Source: Neocallimastix lanati (nom. inval.) (Eukaryota > Neocallimastigomycota > Neocallimastigomycetes > Neocallimastigales > Neocallimastigaceae). Taken from it: a stretch of DNA of 62,500 bases. Below the pieces are notes generated by a model. It saw only the letters and a list, made by a program, of their open reading frames with translations, did not search any database and was not told the DNA's origin. The position numbers were made by a program, and so were the translations under genes. Of this stretch, positions 25,576-37,802 are shown piece after piece. The stretch lies in the NCBI GenBank assembly GCA_016946835.1, contig JACVTC010000007.1, forward strand, positions 2,017,501-2,080,000, in the 5' to 3' direction. The stretch's first letter is position 1. Each line of letters opens with the position of its first letter.

Positions 25576-26175
25576 TGATAAGAATGTACTAAATAATGCA
25601 TTCTTAATTAAATCTACGATTTATTTCTAATACATTATGTGTACATTATTATTTTTGTACTTTAATAAATTTTTAAATCCAAAGATCAAAAATTAAATCA
25701 AAAATTATATTAGACTTTATATTTTTATATTAAATCTTATATTAATAGTAATATTTTTATATATTTAAAACTTATATTAGCAATATTAATAATAAATCTT
25801 ATTTTTTTTTATATTAATAATGAAAATTTGTATTAATAATATTTTTATATATTGATAATTAAAAATTTATATATTATATTTTAACTTTTATTATAAAATT
25901 TTATATCGAAATGTTTTATTTTATATTGAAAAATATTTTATTTTATTAAAAACCTTTATATTAGAATAGTATTTTTATTTTTATTTGAATATTTTAACAG
26001 ATTGTAATAAAAAAAAATATAGCCAATTAAATAAATTCTTATTAGTATTATTTTAGATAGATTATAAAAAAAAAAAAAAAAATGTTTTATTAATATTATA
26101 AATGTATTTTATTTATAATGTTATAATTAAATTTTATATAATTGATTATAAAACTCAATTTAAATTTAATAGTTT

Positions 26176-26223
<48 letters not shown>

Positions 26224-26441
26224 ATAAATAAAATGTAATTTAGTGGAAAGAACAACTTTTATGCCTTGAAAAAAGTATAAATAGTTGTAAATTTTGCTAC
26301 TAATTTTTAAATATCATCAAATAAAATAAAATCAAATAAAATAAAATAAAATAAAATAAATTTATAAATAAAAATAATAAATAAATAAATAAAATTTGTG
26401 TTTCTTACTTTATTTTTATTTAATTCTCTAAAACCTTAACA
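25576..26441 (+). repeat. A1 3' LTR
   Basis: An 866-bp LTR, TGATAAG...CTTAACA. It differs from the A1 5' LTR mainly in poly-A length (long A run at 26181-26221) plus some substitutions, so A1 is older than A2. Confidence 0.93.
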
Positions 26442-26451
26442 ATTCGTTACA
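26442..26451. repeat. Right end of the LTR that hosts A1 (probably D)
   Basis: ATTCGTTACA follows the A1 3' LTR and ends in CA exactly where element C coding starts. The first four or five bases are the A1 TSD; the rest would be the end of D's 3' LTR. Confidence 0.5.
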
Positions 26452-29176
26452 GTGATTCAGGAATATAAATTAAATTGTTATATAATATAATATTATCTTT
26501 TATTTTAAATCTTTCCATTTTCCTAAATGGTTTATAAGCATAATTATTTTTAACATTGTTTTCACTAAAGTATAATTTAATATCTTCAGCAGTAGCATCT
26601 TCTTTAATAGCATCAATAATTTTTTCTAGTAAATTACTCATAATTCCTATAAAACAGGGAACTTCTTTTACATTTTTAATATCTAATATATTTTCTGGTT
26701 TAATATCTTCGTTATTCTTCATATAGTCAGGTCTTCTTGAAAGACTATCTGGTTTCCCATTTTTTGTTCCTTGTCTATATATAAGTTGGAAATCATATTC
26801 CTGAAAGAATAAGTGCCATCTATGCTGTCTTTGATTACCAACTTTTCCTCCTAAAGTATAGATTAAATTTCTATGGTCAGTATAGACAGTAATTTTATGT
26901 TTTGCACCAAGTAAAAGATGTCTCCAAGTTAAGAAAGAATCTCTAATAGCTAATAACTCTTTTTCTGTAATGGTATAATTTATTTCGGAGCCTTGTAAAC
27001 TTCTTGAAAAGTAAGCAACAGGATGTAATTTATTATTATCATCTTTCTGAGATAAAACAGCACCTATAGCATAGTTACTTGCATCACATTCTACTATGAA
27101 TGGTTTAGTTACATCTGGGTGATGCAGTACTGGAGAAGTAGTTAATTTACTTTTTAATAATTTAAATGAATTTCCACAATTTGTATCCCAAATAAATTTT
27201 GTATTTTTTCTTGTTAAATTATGGAGAGGCTTAGCTATTTTTGCAAAATTTTTTACAAATCTCCTATAGTAATTACATAAGCCTAAAAATCGTTGTACTT
27301 CTTTAATATTTTTCGGAGTTGGCCACTCTTCTATAGATTTAATTTTCTTTGGGTCAGTAGATACACCATCTCCAGATAAAATGTAACCTAGGAATTCAAC
27401 TTTTTCTTTATCGAATTCACATTTTTCTAATTTTGCGTATAAATTATTATTAATTAAAGTTTGTAATACACTTCTTACTTGTTTGTGATGTTCTTCCAAA
27501 TCCTCAGAATAAATTAAAATATCATCCAAATATAAAATAACACTTTTTTCCAAATAAGGTCTGAGTACAGAATTAATAAATGATTGAAAAGTGGCTGGGG
27601 CATTTTTCAACCCAAAAGGCATTACGAGATATTCGTAATGACCATATTTAGTTCGAAAAGCTGTTTTATATTCATCCCCCTCTTTTATACGAATTAGGTT
27701 ATAGGCAGACCTTAGATCTAATTTTGTGAAATATTTTGCACCTTTAACCTTTTCAATAATATCATTAATAAGTGGAAGAGGATATGAATTTCTAATGGTA
27801 ACAGCGTTTAACTTTTTGTAATCCACACACAATCTTAAAGAACCATCTTTCTTTTTTTGAAATAAAACAGGATAACCAGCTGGAGATTCAGAAGGTCTAA
27901 TAAATCCCTTCTTTAAATTTTCTTCTATATATTCTTTTAAAACTTTATTTTCTTCTTCAGATAATGGGTAGATAGGTCCGTAATGAAGAGAAGCATCCCT
28001 TTCTAAAACTATTTTACAGTCAGTTAAACGATGTGGCGGTAGTTTATCTGCTTCTTTCTTACTAAATACAACAGCCAAATCTCGATATTGAAGCGGAATA
28101 TTTTCGATTTTTATATCTTCAATATCTTCTTCATAATTTTCTTTATTTGTTAAAAATGAATAAATTAAATAATTATAGTTAAATTTATTATTAATTTTAT
28201 ATTTTTTATTTTGGTGATTGTTTTTTAATTTAAAAAATATTTTATTGGTTAAAAAATTAAATTTTTTATGAAGAAATTTTTTATATTTATTAAGTTTAAA
28301 ATTTAATTTATTTTGATTAAAATTTTTGAAATTTTTTGGATTTTTTGTATAATTAAATTTTTTTATGAATTTATGTTTTAAAAAATAATTTTTTAAAAAT
28401 CTTTTTATCACTGAATTAAACCGAGAATAATATTGTGGATTTTTATTAGTATTTTTATTAATTTTATTATAAAAGTGAGAATTTAAATAAGAATATAGGA
28501 AGTTTTTATAATAGTCATAATGAATATTAAACTTCCTCATAAATTGGTTTCCAAAAAGTAGTTTTGTTGGGATACAATTCGAAATTAAAAATTTTTCTCT
28601 GAAATTTTTAAAATAAACTCTTTTATTTTCATTAATTTTGATTTGAAATTTTAGCCAGACATAATTCTTTATCTGGGTTGTATCACCAGAAATTCCTTTG
28701 ACTAAAATTTTTGATTTTAAATTATATTTTTTCAATTTTAATGTTTTTACTAATTCTTCTGTAATAAAATTACAGAAGGGGCCTGAATCTAACATCGATT
28801 CAGTTTTTAATTTATTATTATCATTTTTAATATTTTTTATATTATTTGAAAATGTTGTTGGAATATATGTATCAAATAAAAGGAAAGTTGAAGGTAATTT
28901 TTTATTTACTACATTATTAAATGTAGGAAAATTATAATGAAGAATTCTTGTGTTTTTTATTATATTGGACTTCTGTTGAAGTCCATTGTTTAGTTTTTGT
29001 TTTATTATTATTGCTACTAGTTTTATTACTATTATAATTGTTATTATTGTAATTATTATAATTACTTTTGTTATTATAATTGTTATTAGAATTATAATTT
29101 TTATCATGATTAATATGGGTACTAACGTGTTTTGAATGTTTATTATTACTGCTTCTAAAAAGTTTTGAATTACCAT
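26452..29176 (-). pseudogene. Element C Pol, truncated after RNase H
   Basis: Minus-strand Ty3/gypsy Pol. It starts in an Ile-rich out-of-frame reading of the gag Asn-rich tail, so the true start is a frameshift or a point near 28960. Protease has MLDSGPFCNFI (nt about 28790). A Phe/Asn/Lys-rich linker follows. RT has LPPHRLTDCKIVL, LCVDYKKLN, KLDLRSAYNLI and catalytic YLDD near 27535. RNase H has [15 protein letters not shown] and TDHRNL. The frame stops at IYIPESL, the beginning of the integrase zinc-finger region. The stop codon is made by the abutting ATTCGTTACA, so the integrase was separated by insertion of D (with A1) and should lie left of the window. RT type is closer to B than to A/E. 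Confidence 0.88.
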
Positions 29177-30059
29177 TATTTGTTTTTATTTGACTTTTTG
29201 TTTTTAATGTATTTTCAAGTAAAATACATTTAGTATAAATAGTACCAAGATCAACAGGGAATTCTTCCATTTCTTCAATTACTTCTTGGAATTTTGAATG
29301 TAACCCATTATAGAAAATTAAAGCTAAGGCTTCTTCACTGAATCCAAGACCATTCGAAAGAGTTCTAAATTGTTCAATATAATCATTTATTTTCCCATAA
29401 TTATGTTTCAATTTTATTAATTGAATCTTAGCTAATTTTTTGCTTGCAACGTTGGAAAATGCTTTTCTTAATTCAGTAGTCAATTCAGAAAGAGTTTTTA
29501 GGTTAGTATCCTTGTACGTAGCTAGATACCAATTACGAGCGCCATCTCTTAAACGGGATTTAATAAAGTTAATTTTGATATCTTCTGTAGCTTCTGAATT
29601 TGGATATGTTTTAAAAGTATCTTCACAAAGTTGACAGAATAGATCAGTTTCTTTAGTATCTCCAGAGAAAAATCCAGGTTCAAGAACTTGTAAACGGTTT
29701 GAAAAAGCATTCCTCATAATAACATCATTGTCATCATCACGTCTAGTAGTGGTAGATACATTATCCTCTTGTATTTGACTAGTAGAAGGAATATCATTTG
29801 TAGCAATATTTATATTTAACTTTTCATCTAAAATTTTTGTTAAATTAGATAATTGATTAATAATATTTTTATTATCTTTGTAAAGTGTATAAAGTTTTTT
29901 TTGTAAGTCCTTGTTATATTCATTAAAATCTTCTTTTAATAAAAAACTATCATTAACAGAAGAAGCCAATTCGGATACAGTAACTTGGGCGTCAGACCTT
30001 AATTTATTAACTTCTGACATTGGAGCAATGTCAGCCCATACATTATTGTAAAAAGACAT
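28932..30059 (-). CDS. Element C Gag
   Basis: A 375-aa Gag of an LTR retrotransposon, starting at ATG 30059. It has an N-terminal coiled-coil-like region (about residues 25-85). A capsid region at about 130-290 resembles retrotransposon Gag (LEPGFFSGDTKETDLF, then RDGARNWYLA). The tail is long and Asn/Tyr/Lys/Ser-rich. No CCHC zinc knuckle is visible, unlike A, B and E. The end overlaps Pol by up to 245 nt; Pol is in the +1 (or -2) frame relative to Gag. No frame break is seen inside Gag. Confidence 0.85.
   Translation of the reverse strand: MSFYNNVWADIAPMSEVNKLRSDAQVTVSELASSVNDSFLLKEDFNEYNKDLQKKLYTLYKDNKNIINQLSNLTKILDEKLNINIATNDIPSTSQIQEDNVSTTTRRDDDNDVIMRNAFSNRLQVLEPGFFSGDTKETDLFCQLCEDTFKTYPNSEATEDIKINFIKSRLRDGARNWYLATYKDTNLKTLSELTTELRKAFSNVASKKLAKIQLIKLKHNYGKINDYIEQFRTLSNGLGFSEEALALIFYNGLHSKFQEVIEEMEEFPVDLGTIYTKCILLENTLKTKSQIKTNNGNSKLFRSSNNKHSKHVSTHINHDKNYNSNNNYNNKSNYNNYNNNNYNSNKTSSNNNKTKTKQWTSTEVQYNKKHKNSSL
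28966..28985 (-). promoter_or_regulatory. Perfect hairpin in the C gag-pol overlap
   Basis: TGGACTTC / GAAGTCCA, an 8-bp stem with a 4-nt loop, inside the overlap of gag and pol and 34 nt before the gag stop. It may promote the frame change into Pol. This is inference from position only. Confidence 0.4.
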
Positions 30060-31578
30060 ATTAAAGTAGTAACCAAAACTAGGGTAAGGTTATTGTTAAA
30101 ATTAAGATATAAAATAGTTTTATGATTAATAACGTTACTAGGTTAATATGTTGAATTATATATTAATAATCCAACAATAATTAATTAATAATAATATAAA
30201 AATAATATAAGATAAATAGTTAAGTTATTTAAACACTTAATATCTAAGAATATTTTAAATAATAATTTCTTTGAAGGATTTATGAAAATATTTATTTATT
30301 GAATTATTAGTATATAATTATTGTAAATACAATAACCTTACAAAGAACATAAAAGATAGGTTTTTACATCTTTCTTTTATACTTTGTAAGTTACATAATA
30401 ATAGTATTTAATTATAAGATATTAATAATATAGTAATATGAATATTAATAAAATATTAAGATAATAACAATATCGATATGTTTAAAATATTTAATATAAC
30501 TAAATAAATTTAATTTATAATTATATATTTAATTTGAATAATTAAAAATAGTAGTTAATATATATGATGTAAACATATATATAAACATAATATAAATAAA
30601 TACATGTGACGTCATATGTAAATAATTGAAATTATTAATATAAATCTTATTTATTAATATTTTCAGAATTATTAGGCCTAAGATAATTCTTTAAATATTA
30701 AATAAGAATTTATATTAATTATTAATTAAATGTATATTGAAATGTGAATAACTGAAATTGAGATTTCAATTCAGTTATAATTTCAACATACCTTAGAATC
30801 CATTATATTATTCTTTACTTAATATTACTTTACTATATTTTCTATACTAAAATATTTTCTAAATATATTTTTTTTTATTTTTATTAAAAGTTTCTAAAAT
30901 ATTATCAATAATTCTATATTTTTATTATTAATATCAATATCTATAATTTAACCTTAAATTTAATTATTTTATTAAAGTGTTTATTATCAATATTAATATT
31001 TTATTTTTTTTTCAAATATATTATTATATTATTATTATATTGTATCAATATTAAACTTGTATTCATTTTAGTATTTTATTTTACTTTTAAATTGATTATT
31101 TAATATTTTTATTCCCCACAAATAAAATCAAATCTTAATTGATTAATAATAAATATTAAATACATTATAGTTTTTAAATTTATTTTATATAAAATATAAG
31201 AATATTATATTAACATTCTTGATTAAAATAACTTTATTTTTCTGTAAAATCTTTTTAAATTTGGTTTGTTACTTTTCGTATATATTAAATAATTTAGTTT
31301 TAGTATATGAAAAATAATATAAAATTATATAAACAAAATTTATTAAAATAAAAATACTTATGAATTAGTTAATTTAAATTAATATAAAATTTTAAGTAAT
31401 TAGTAATAGTAAATATTTTTTTTAAATATGATAATAAAATGTAGAAAGGCTTTACATATTTATTTTTTTTCAAAAAGTATAAATAAGTGAAGTTTTTCAA
31501 TAATTAAAATGTAGACAGAAAAATATTAAAAATAAATAATTAAATAAAATTCTAATAAAACCCGAATCATAACAGTTA
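30060..31578 (-). other. Element C leader region, non-coding
   Basis: About 1.5 kb of AT-rich sequence upstream of C gag on the minus strand. No ORF, LTR partner or tRNA is recognisable. By analogy with A (1.5-kb leader) it is probably C's 5' leader, cut by E at 31578. Some short inverted repeats are visible (for example around 30755-30785). Confidence 0.4.
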
Positions 31579-32364
31579 TAATACAGAATGAACAAATAAT
31601 ACTAATTGTGCTAGAATAATATAAATTATTCTAACCTTATAGATTATTCTATTCTATATAATTGGAACTTTCCAATATTCTTCAAATATTACTAAATAGA
31701 AATCTTAAGTTAATAAATCACTAATTAACTTATAATTCCTTTTTGAATTATCGATCCGATTCCATTATAATGTATTAAAAATCTTTAGCCAAGAATATTG
31801 TCCTTGCCCACTTAATATATTAATATTATATTTCTTTTGTATTATGTTATATTGAAAATAATCAAATCTATTTAATTAGTTATTAAAATTTTCGTTATCA
31901 ATTTAAATTTATTTTTAATTACTAAATTTAACTAAACCACAATAAAATATTCTGTATAATCTCTTTATTTTTATTTTATATATATTAGTATTAAACTATT
32001 ATTAAATAATTAATAATTCAATAATATATAACTACTATTTATAACAATAATATTATTAACTAAAATAATAATTCAATTTCAATTTAAATGTTTTATTTAT
32101 AAAAATAATTAGTAATTAGTTTATTAAAAAAAATAGTTAGGCTTTACAAATTTTAATTTGATAAAAAAATATAAATACATGTAATTTTTAGTGAAATAAA
32201 ATATAATCAATAACTTACTTTTATTAAATAAATAATTATATTATTATTTTTCTTTTATAAATTTAAATAAATAAACATTGATTTTAAAACAAAATTATTT
32301 TTATTGTAATTTTATTATTTGTATTAATTATTATTATATTCCTAAAACTATATGAACCATACCA
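31579..32364 (+). repeat. E 5' LTR
   Basis: Begins TAATACAGAATG and ends AACCATACCA. The 5' terminus is TA rather than TG in both copies. A TATAAATA box is near 32170, about 195 bp before the LTR end. Confidence 0.9.
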
Positions 32365-32372
32365 TGAAAAAT

Positions 32373-32390
32373 TGGTGGAGATATCGGGGA
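32373..32390 (+). other. E primer-binding site
   Basis: TGGTGGAGATATCGGGGA, 8 nt after the LTR, identical to the A family although the LTRs differ. Confidence 0.82.
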
Positions 32391-32557
32391 ATATAATAAT
32401 AAATTAATACATTAAAGATAAAATTATAATATTAATAAATAATTTTTCTAATAAAACAAAAAAAATATTTTTTTTAAAAAAAAACAATTTTTATATTTTT
32501 AACTAATTATTATTAATTGTTAAAAATATTAATTAATATTAAATTAAACTAATATTC

Positions 32558-32725
32558 GTGCATAGATTTCCAGGTTAAGTTTATCCTACATAGTAATTGG
32601 GCTAGTAGGCCCTGGACTGCTATTTTTTATATTGAAAATAGTAACCGTGGCACACGCGTGGCATGACACCTTTCAAGAGGTAAGCTGCACGTCAGACAGT
32701 GTGTACTATCAGATTGCACGATTAT
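32558..32725 (+). ncRNA. E copy of the conserved leader RNA block
   Basis: Homologous to A1 5572-5725 at a level far above the surrounding leader and LTRs. Stem GGGC (32599-32602) with GCCC (32609-32612) replaces the G-U-containing GGGC / GCTC of A. Stem CTATTTT (32620-32626) with AAAATAG (32635-32641) has an A-T to T-A pair swap relative to A, around an unchanged 8-nt loop TTATATTG. These compensatory changes support a conserved RNA fold. Confidence 0.75.
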
Positions 32726-32871
32726 TATAATTTAATAAGTGATTAATAATAAATAATTAATAATTTTATTAGTTAAAAGATTATTTTTTTTAATTTTTTT
32801 ATTTTTACTTTTTTATAATAATTTATACATTACGAGGTTTAGCATTCTATAGATACAATAAATTTTATTTT

Positions 32872-33789
32872 ATGAGAACATCCAGTACTTCCAGTACTCC
32901 AACAGAGAGTACTCCAGAAAGTAAGCTTAGCTTCAGAGAATTAAAGAAAGAATTAAAAGATTTTGAAAAGCTTACTAAACAAAACCTCGACATCAATTCC
33001 TGGGCAAATGAGTTAAAGGCATGGATAAAATACCAACATATCAAGGATCCTGAAACTATTTTTACTGCTTGTATATTAACGGCTTCTGGAGAACCAAGAG
33101 AAATTATCCAAGAACTAGAAGATGGAAATGATCTTACTGAAGATGAAGATTCTGATTTCGATAGCGATAGTGAAGGAGAAGATGATGAAGAAAATGAATC
33201 TACTAACACCTACCCAAGCCTTGATGAAATAATAAATCATCTGAAGACTTTTTATGGACTTAAAGAAGATCAAACCAACTTGTTGCGAGAATTGCGTTCC
33301 ATGAAAATAAAGAAGAACGAGAAAGTTAAAGATTTTAATGTCCGTTATAGATCTTTGTACCATAAATTGGATAAAAAGAGAAGAAGAAAAATTAGTGTTT
33401 TAGATTATGCAGATTCCTTAACCAATAATCCTGACGTATGGAGAAAGGTTATGCTTAAAGACCATATTTCTATTACCAAAGCGTTCGCTATAGCTGAAAA
33501 AGTTGATCGTTTATCTATTAAAAATAGTACTGAATATTATGATAAGACTCGTTACAATCTCCTTAACTCTAAAAGTAATTTTAATAAGAACATTTCAAAT
33601 GATTTTAACAAACCAAAAACCCACAAAAATGTATCTATAGAAAATCTCACTAACAAGATGAAAGAAATGAAAATTAGTACTTGCTGGTTTTGTAGCAATG
33701 AAGGACATACCAAACGAAACTGTCCTAAATTAAATTCTATATTGGAAAATAACCGCAAGAAGTTTTATGAAAATCATTTAAACCACTAA
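32872..33789 (+). CDS. gag: E Gag
   Basis: A 305-aa Gag homologous to A2 Gag (shared LSFRELKKELKD, then LDINSWANELKAWIK), with an acidic stretch around residues 80-105, a KKRRRK patch near 165 and a CCHC knuckle (CWFCSNEGHTKRNC) near residue 280. It ends at TAA 33787-33789, four bases after the slippery TTTAAAC. ATG 32872 is the first in frame. Confidence 0.9.
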   Translation: MRTSSTSSTPTESTPESKLSFRELKKELKDFEKLTKQNLDINSWANELKAWIKYQHIKDPETIFTACILTASGEPREIIQELEDGNDLTEDEDSDFDSDSEGEDDEENESTNTYPSLDEIINHLKTFYGLKEDQTNLLRELRSMKIKKNEKVKDFNVRYRSLYHKLDKKRRRKISVLDYADSLTNNPDVWRKVMLKDHISITKAFAIAEKVDRLSIKNSTEYYDKTRYNLLNSKSNFNKNISNDFNKPKTHKNVSIENLTNKMKEMKISTCWFCSNEGHTKRNCPKLNSILENNRKKFYENHLNH

Positions 33790-33829
33790 AAGGGAGTAGA
33801 AGCACTCCCATCGTCAAAAAAATTGCTTC
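33777..33829 (+). promoter_or_regulatory. E -1 ribosomal frameshift signal
   Basis: T TTA AAC in the gag frame (33777-33783), 8-nt spacer, stem GGGAGT (33792-33797) with ACTCCC (33804-33809). The loop GAAGC is complementary to GCTTC at 33825-33829 after exactly 15 nt. Geometry is identical to A2. Confidence 0.8.
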
Positions 33830-36800
33830 AGTCTGCCATCGTTCCAAAACAGTTGACTTAAAAGAAGATGATGATTATGAAGAAACTGCTGATTTCCAAG
33901 AAGGTACTACTACGGATTATTACGAAGATTTTGATGATGAGTCGGATGGTTCCAAAGAATTGGATTACTTAGTAAACGTTATAAAGAGAAAGGCAAATCC
34001 TAAAGATGAAGAGACTAGTGACCAAAGAGGAAAGAGGGTTCACCGTAGTCTAAGAGATAATCCTAAGCCAATAGTTACTCCAGGTTTTACGAAAACAAAA
34101 AGAAAATCAATTAAGGGGAACATCGCGACCAGTCAAAAAGCCAACAACTCAATTACATCCTTCGATTATGGCTCAACCCAGAATAGAGAAAGAAAAGAGG
34201 ATTGAGAAAGAGCTAAGAGATAAGGAAAGAGCTAGTACTAGTACTTCTGTGGAAAATAATAAAAATAGTAATGTTAATATTATTAATGAAGAAACCTCTC
34301 AGGAAGGAAATAATTCTAAACAAACTTTAAATAAATTAATTCAAGAAAAATCATCAGAAAAGTCAACTGAAATTATGCCAACTAGAATTCCAAGAAGAAT
34401 ACAAATGCAAACTGATTGTGATAGTTATGACGTGATCAAAGATTTAAACTCCAGTAATTGCAATATTACATTTGGACAATTATTGGACGTTGCTCCAAAG
34501 ATACGGTCTCAAGTATCACAAGGACTTAAATTAGAAAAGAATAATACTAAAATTTCAGGTGCAGTGGATAATATGTGTGCTACTACAATAATAACGAACA
34601 ATATAGATCATACATATAAAAGTAAACATCATGAACCACAAGAAGATGATATTGTTATGGTTGATGTAATAGTAGATGGAGTTCGTGGTAAGGCTTTAAT
34701 AGATTCATGTAGCAACTTAAGTATTATCACAAAGCAATTTTTAGATAAATTACCTTATCAGTATGAACCTATAGGAGTTAGTGCAGGACGAATACATTTA
34801 GCAACGATGAATGATGATTACTCAGAAGATGTGTTAATCAAAGTTCCCGTAAAAATTAATGAACTAGAACTACTTGTTACGTGTAGAATTATAGACAAGG
34901 AGGATCCGTTCTATGATATATTAATCAACCTCAAAACTCAAATTGATAACCAGTTATTTATACATCCAATTAGATATAGTCTTTGTCGATTTAATGATCA
35001 AGGTTTAATTGAAGAAATTGCACCTATTAATAATGAATATGATGACGAAGAAAAATTATTATGTGTAATCAAAGCATTGAATCACCAAGAAGCTAAGCAA
35101 CAATTGAAAACGATTGAAGGATTACCACCCATAAAATATATATATGACACAGTTTTTCAAAGTACAATTAATTCAAATTATAGAGAAGCTATTACTAAAT
35201 TACTTGAAGAATATATTGATATAATTGCAACTTCTTCTGAAGAATTAACACCTTCAGATTTATCACCACACAAAATTATTCTTAAGGAAGGAGTTAAACC
35301 TATTAAACAAAAATTTTATCGACTTAGTAAATTAAAAACAGATATCTTAAAAGAAGAATTAACCAAACTCATATATAAACGATTAATTGAACCTTCATGT
35401 TCAGAATGGTCATCACCAGTAGTACTTGTGCCTAAAAAGAACGGTAAATGGCGCCTGTGTATTGACTATAGGAAAGTAAATGAAGCAACTAAGAAGGATT
35501 CTTATTCTTTACCAAATATTGAGGAAATTTTTGATAGCTTAGATGGAGCAAAAATCTTCTCAACATTAGATCTTTATTCCGGTTATCATCAAATATTAAT
35601 GGATGATGATAGTGTTGAAATCACTACCTTTACAACTAAGTTCGGAAACTACCAATTCAAGGTAATGCCCTTCGGTTTAACAGGTGCTCCAGCTACATTC
35701 CAAAGAGAAATGAACCGTATACTATTTCCCTTAATAGGAAAATGCGTCTATAACTTTATCGATGATATTTTAATCTACTCAAGAACTGAAGAAGAACATC
35801 TAGAACATCTTAAACAAGTCTTAGAAATATTCAAGGAACATAAGTTAAAAATCAATATTGAAAAATGTTCTTTCATGCAAACTGAAGTAGAAGTACTTGG
35901 ACATAAAGTATCTTCAGAAGGTTTAAGTCCATTGGAAAACAAAGTTGAAGCTATTAAAGAATGGAAGGCTCCCTCTAACATTCATGAACTTCGATCATTT
36001 TTAGGAGCCATTGGATATTATAGAAATTTTATTAAGGACTTTGCAAAAGTTACTGCTCCTCTCTGCACTCTATTAAGAAAAGGTGTTAAGTTTGAATGGA
36101 AAAAGGAACAAGAAGAAAGTTTTAAAATTCTTAAGGAAAGATTAATCAATGCCCCAATATTAAGATTTCCTAGATTTGATAGAGAATTTATTATAAGAAC
36201 AGATGCTTCCTATGATGGAATAGGCGGTGTGCTTTTACAAAAGGATGATGAAACTGGAAAGGAACATCCGGTTCATTATATTAGTAGAAGTTTATCTAAA
36301 TCGGAAAAGAATTATGGAATTACGGATCTAGAAGGTGCTGCTCTAATTTACTGTATTAATAAATTAAAATCTTATATTATGGGAAATCCTAAGCAAACTA
36401 TAGTATATACAGATCATAGACCATTAATCGGATTACTTAAAAGTAAGGAACCACAAAATTCTTGTCATACTAGATAGTGTTTGACTGTCAGTATGTTAGG
36501 AATTGATTTACGATATGAAACTGGAAAGAATAATGTTGTCGCAGATGCTTTATCAAGAATGAAAAATGAAAAAGAAAAAGTTGTCTTAACAACACAAATT
36601 ATCAAGGAACAAGATGAAAACCTGCTTTCAAGAACCATTAAGAAATTTATTGAAGAAAAATTTACGACAATTGATGGTGTGGACTACTTTGTTGATGGCA
36701 ATAATTATAGAAAATTAGTTACAGATACAAAAGAAAAGCTTCAATTAATTTTTCAAGCACACAGTATAGGACACGAAGGCTATTACAAGACATACCAACG

Positions 36801-37779
36801 TTTGAAAAAGAGCTACTATTGGAACAATATGGTTAATGACATTAAGCGAATTATAGGTAAATGTGAAAAATGTCAATTAAATAAATCTCAACCATACCCT
36901 GAACCAACGGAAGATAAACCAACTGAAGTGGAAGGACCATTTGCACACTTAGGATTGGACATTATAGGACCTCTAAGTAAAACCAGAAATAATAATCAAT
37001 ATATAATCGTTGTGGTTGATTATTTTACTAAATGGGTTGAGGCAGAGCCCACTGAAAATGTTACTTCTCAGGATGTGATAAAATTTTTAATTAATGTATT
37101 TGCTCGACACGGTGTACCTCAAATTATCACTACTGATAATGGAACACAATTTACATCAGATATGACAAAAATCTTCCTTGATTTATATGATGTATATGTT
37201 AAATTTATCACTCCATATCATCCTGAAAGCAATGGTTTAGTTGAGAATCGTAATAAAGAAATTGGAAAATTATTACGATTACTAGGACAACAACACAAAG
37301 AATGGGATGAAATTTTACCATCTGCACTTTGGGCTTTAAGAACTACTAAAAACTCAATCACCAACCATTCAAGTTTTGAATTAGTTTATGGAAGAGAGGA
37401 CCAACAACCTTTTGACATTGCTGCCAGACCAACTAAGGATATAAATAAGTCTTCTGACGAAATTCTACTGGAAAAATTTGTATCACACTACCAATGGGTA
37501 ATGGAGGCCGCATCTAATATCAAAAATGCTTCGAAGTATTGGGCTACTAGGAGAGAAGAAAAGACCAGTATGAATCAAGCTAAACGAATAAAACCAGGTG
37601 ATTTAGTACTAGTAAGAAACTTTAATCGAACTAAATTAGAACCTTACTTTGTTGGACCTATGAAAGTGGTAAAGAAACAATTCAATACAGTCACTTTAGC
37701 CGATCCTGCTACTAATATACAAATGAATCGTAATGTTCATTTGAAAAATATTGTCAAGTTTAACTCAGCTTCTACCTAG
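33783..37779 (+). pseudogene. pol: E Pol, with a frameshift and a nonsense codon
   Basis: Reads in the -1 frame from the slippery site to about 34100-34140. A one-base indel then moves it to another frame, where homology to A resumes at a PSI-AQPRI segment. The protease-like site is again DSC (ALIDSCSNLSII, nt about 34695). RT has LCIDYRKVNE, LDLYSGYHQ and FIDD near 35760. RNase H has DASYDGIGGVLLQ. At 36475-36477 a conserved Trp codon is TAG. The rest of RNase H and the integrase (HSIGHEG, CEKC, LDIIGPL, TDNGTQF, NGLVENRN) continue open to 37779. No complete Pol can be translated without suppression. Confidence 0.9.
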
Positions 37780-37802
37780 CTTGAGTCTTAACGGGGGCAT
37801 CT

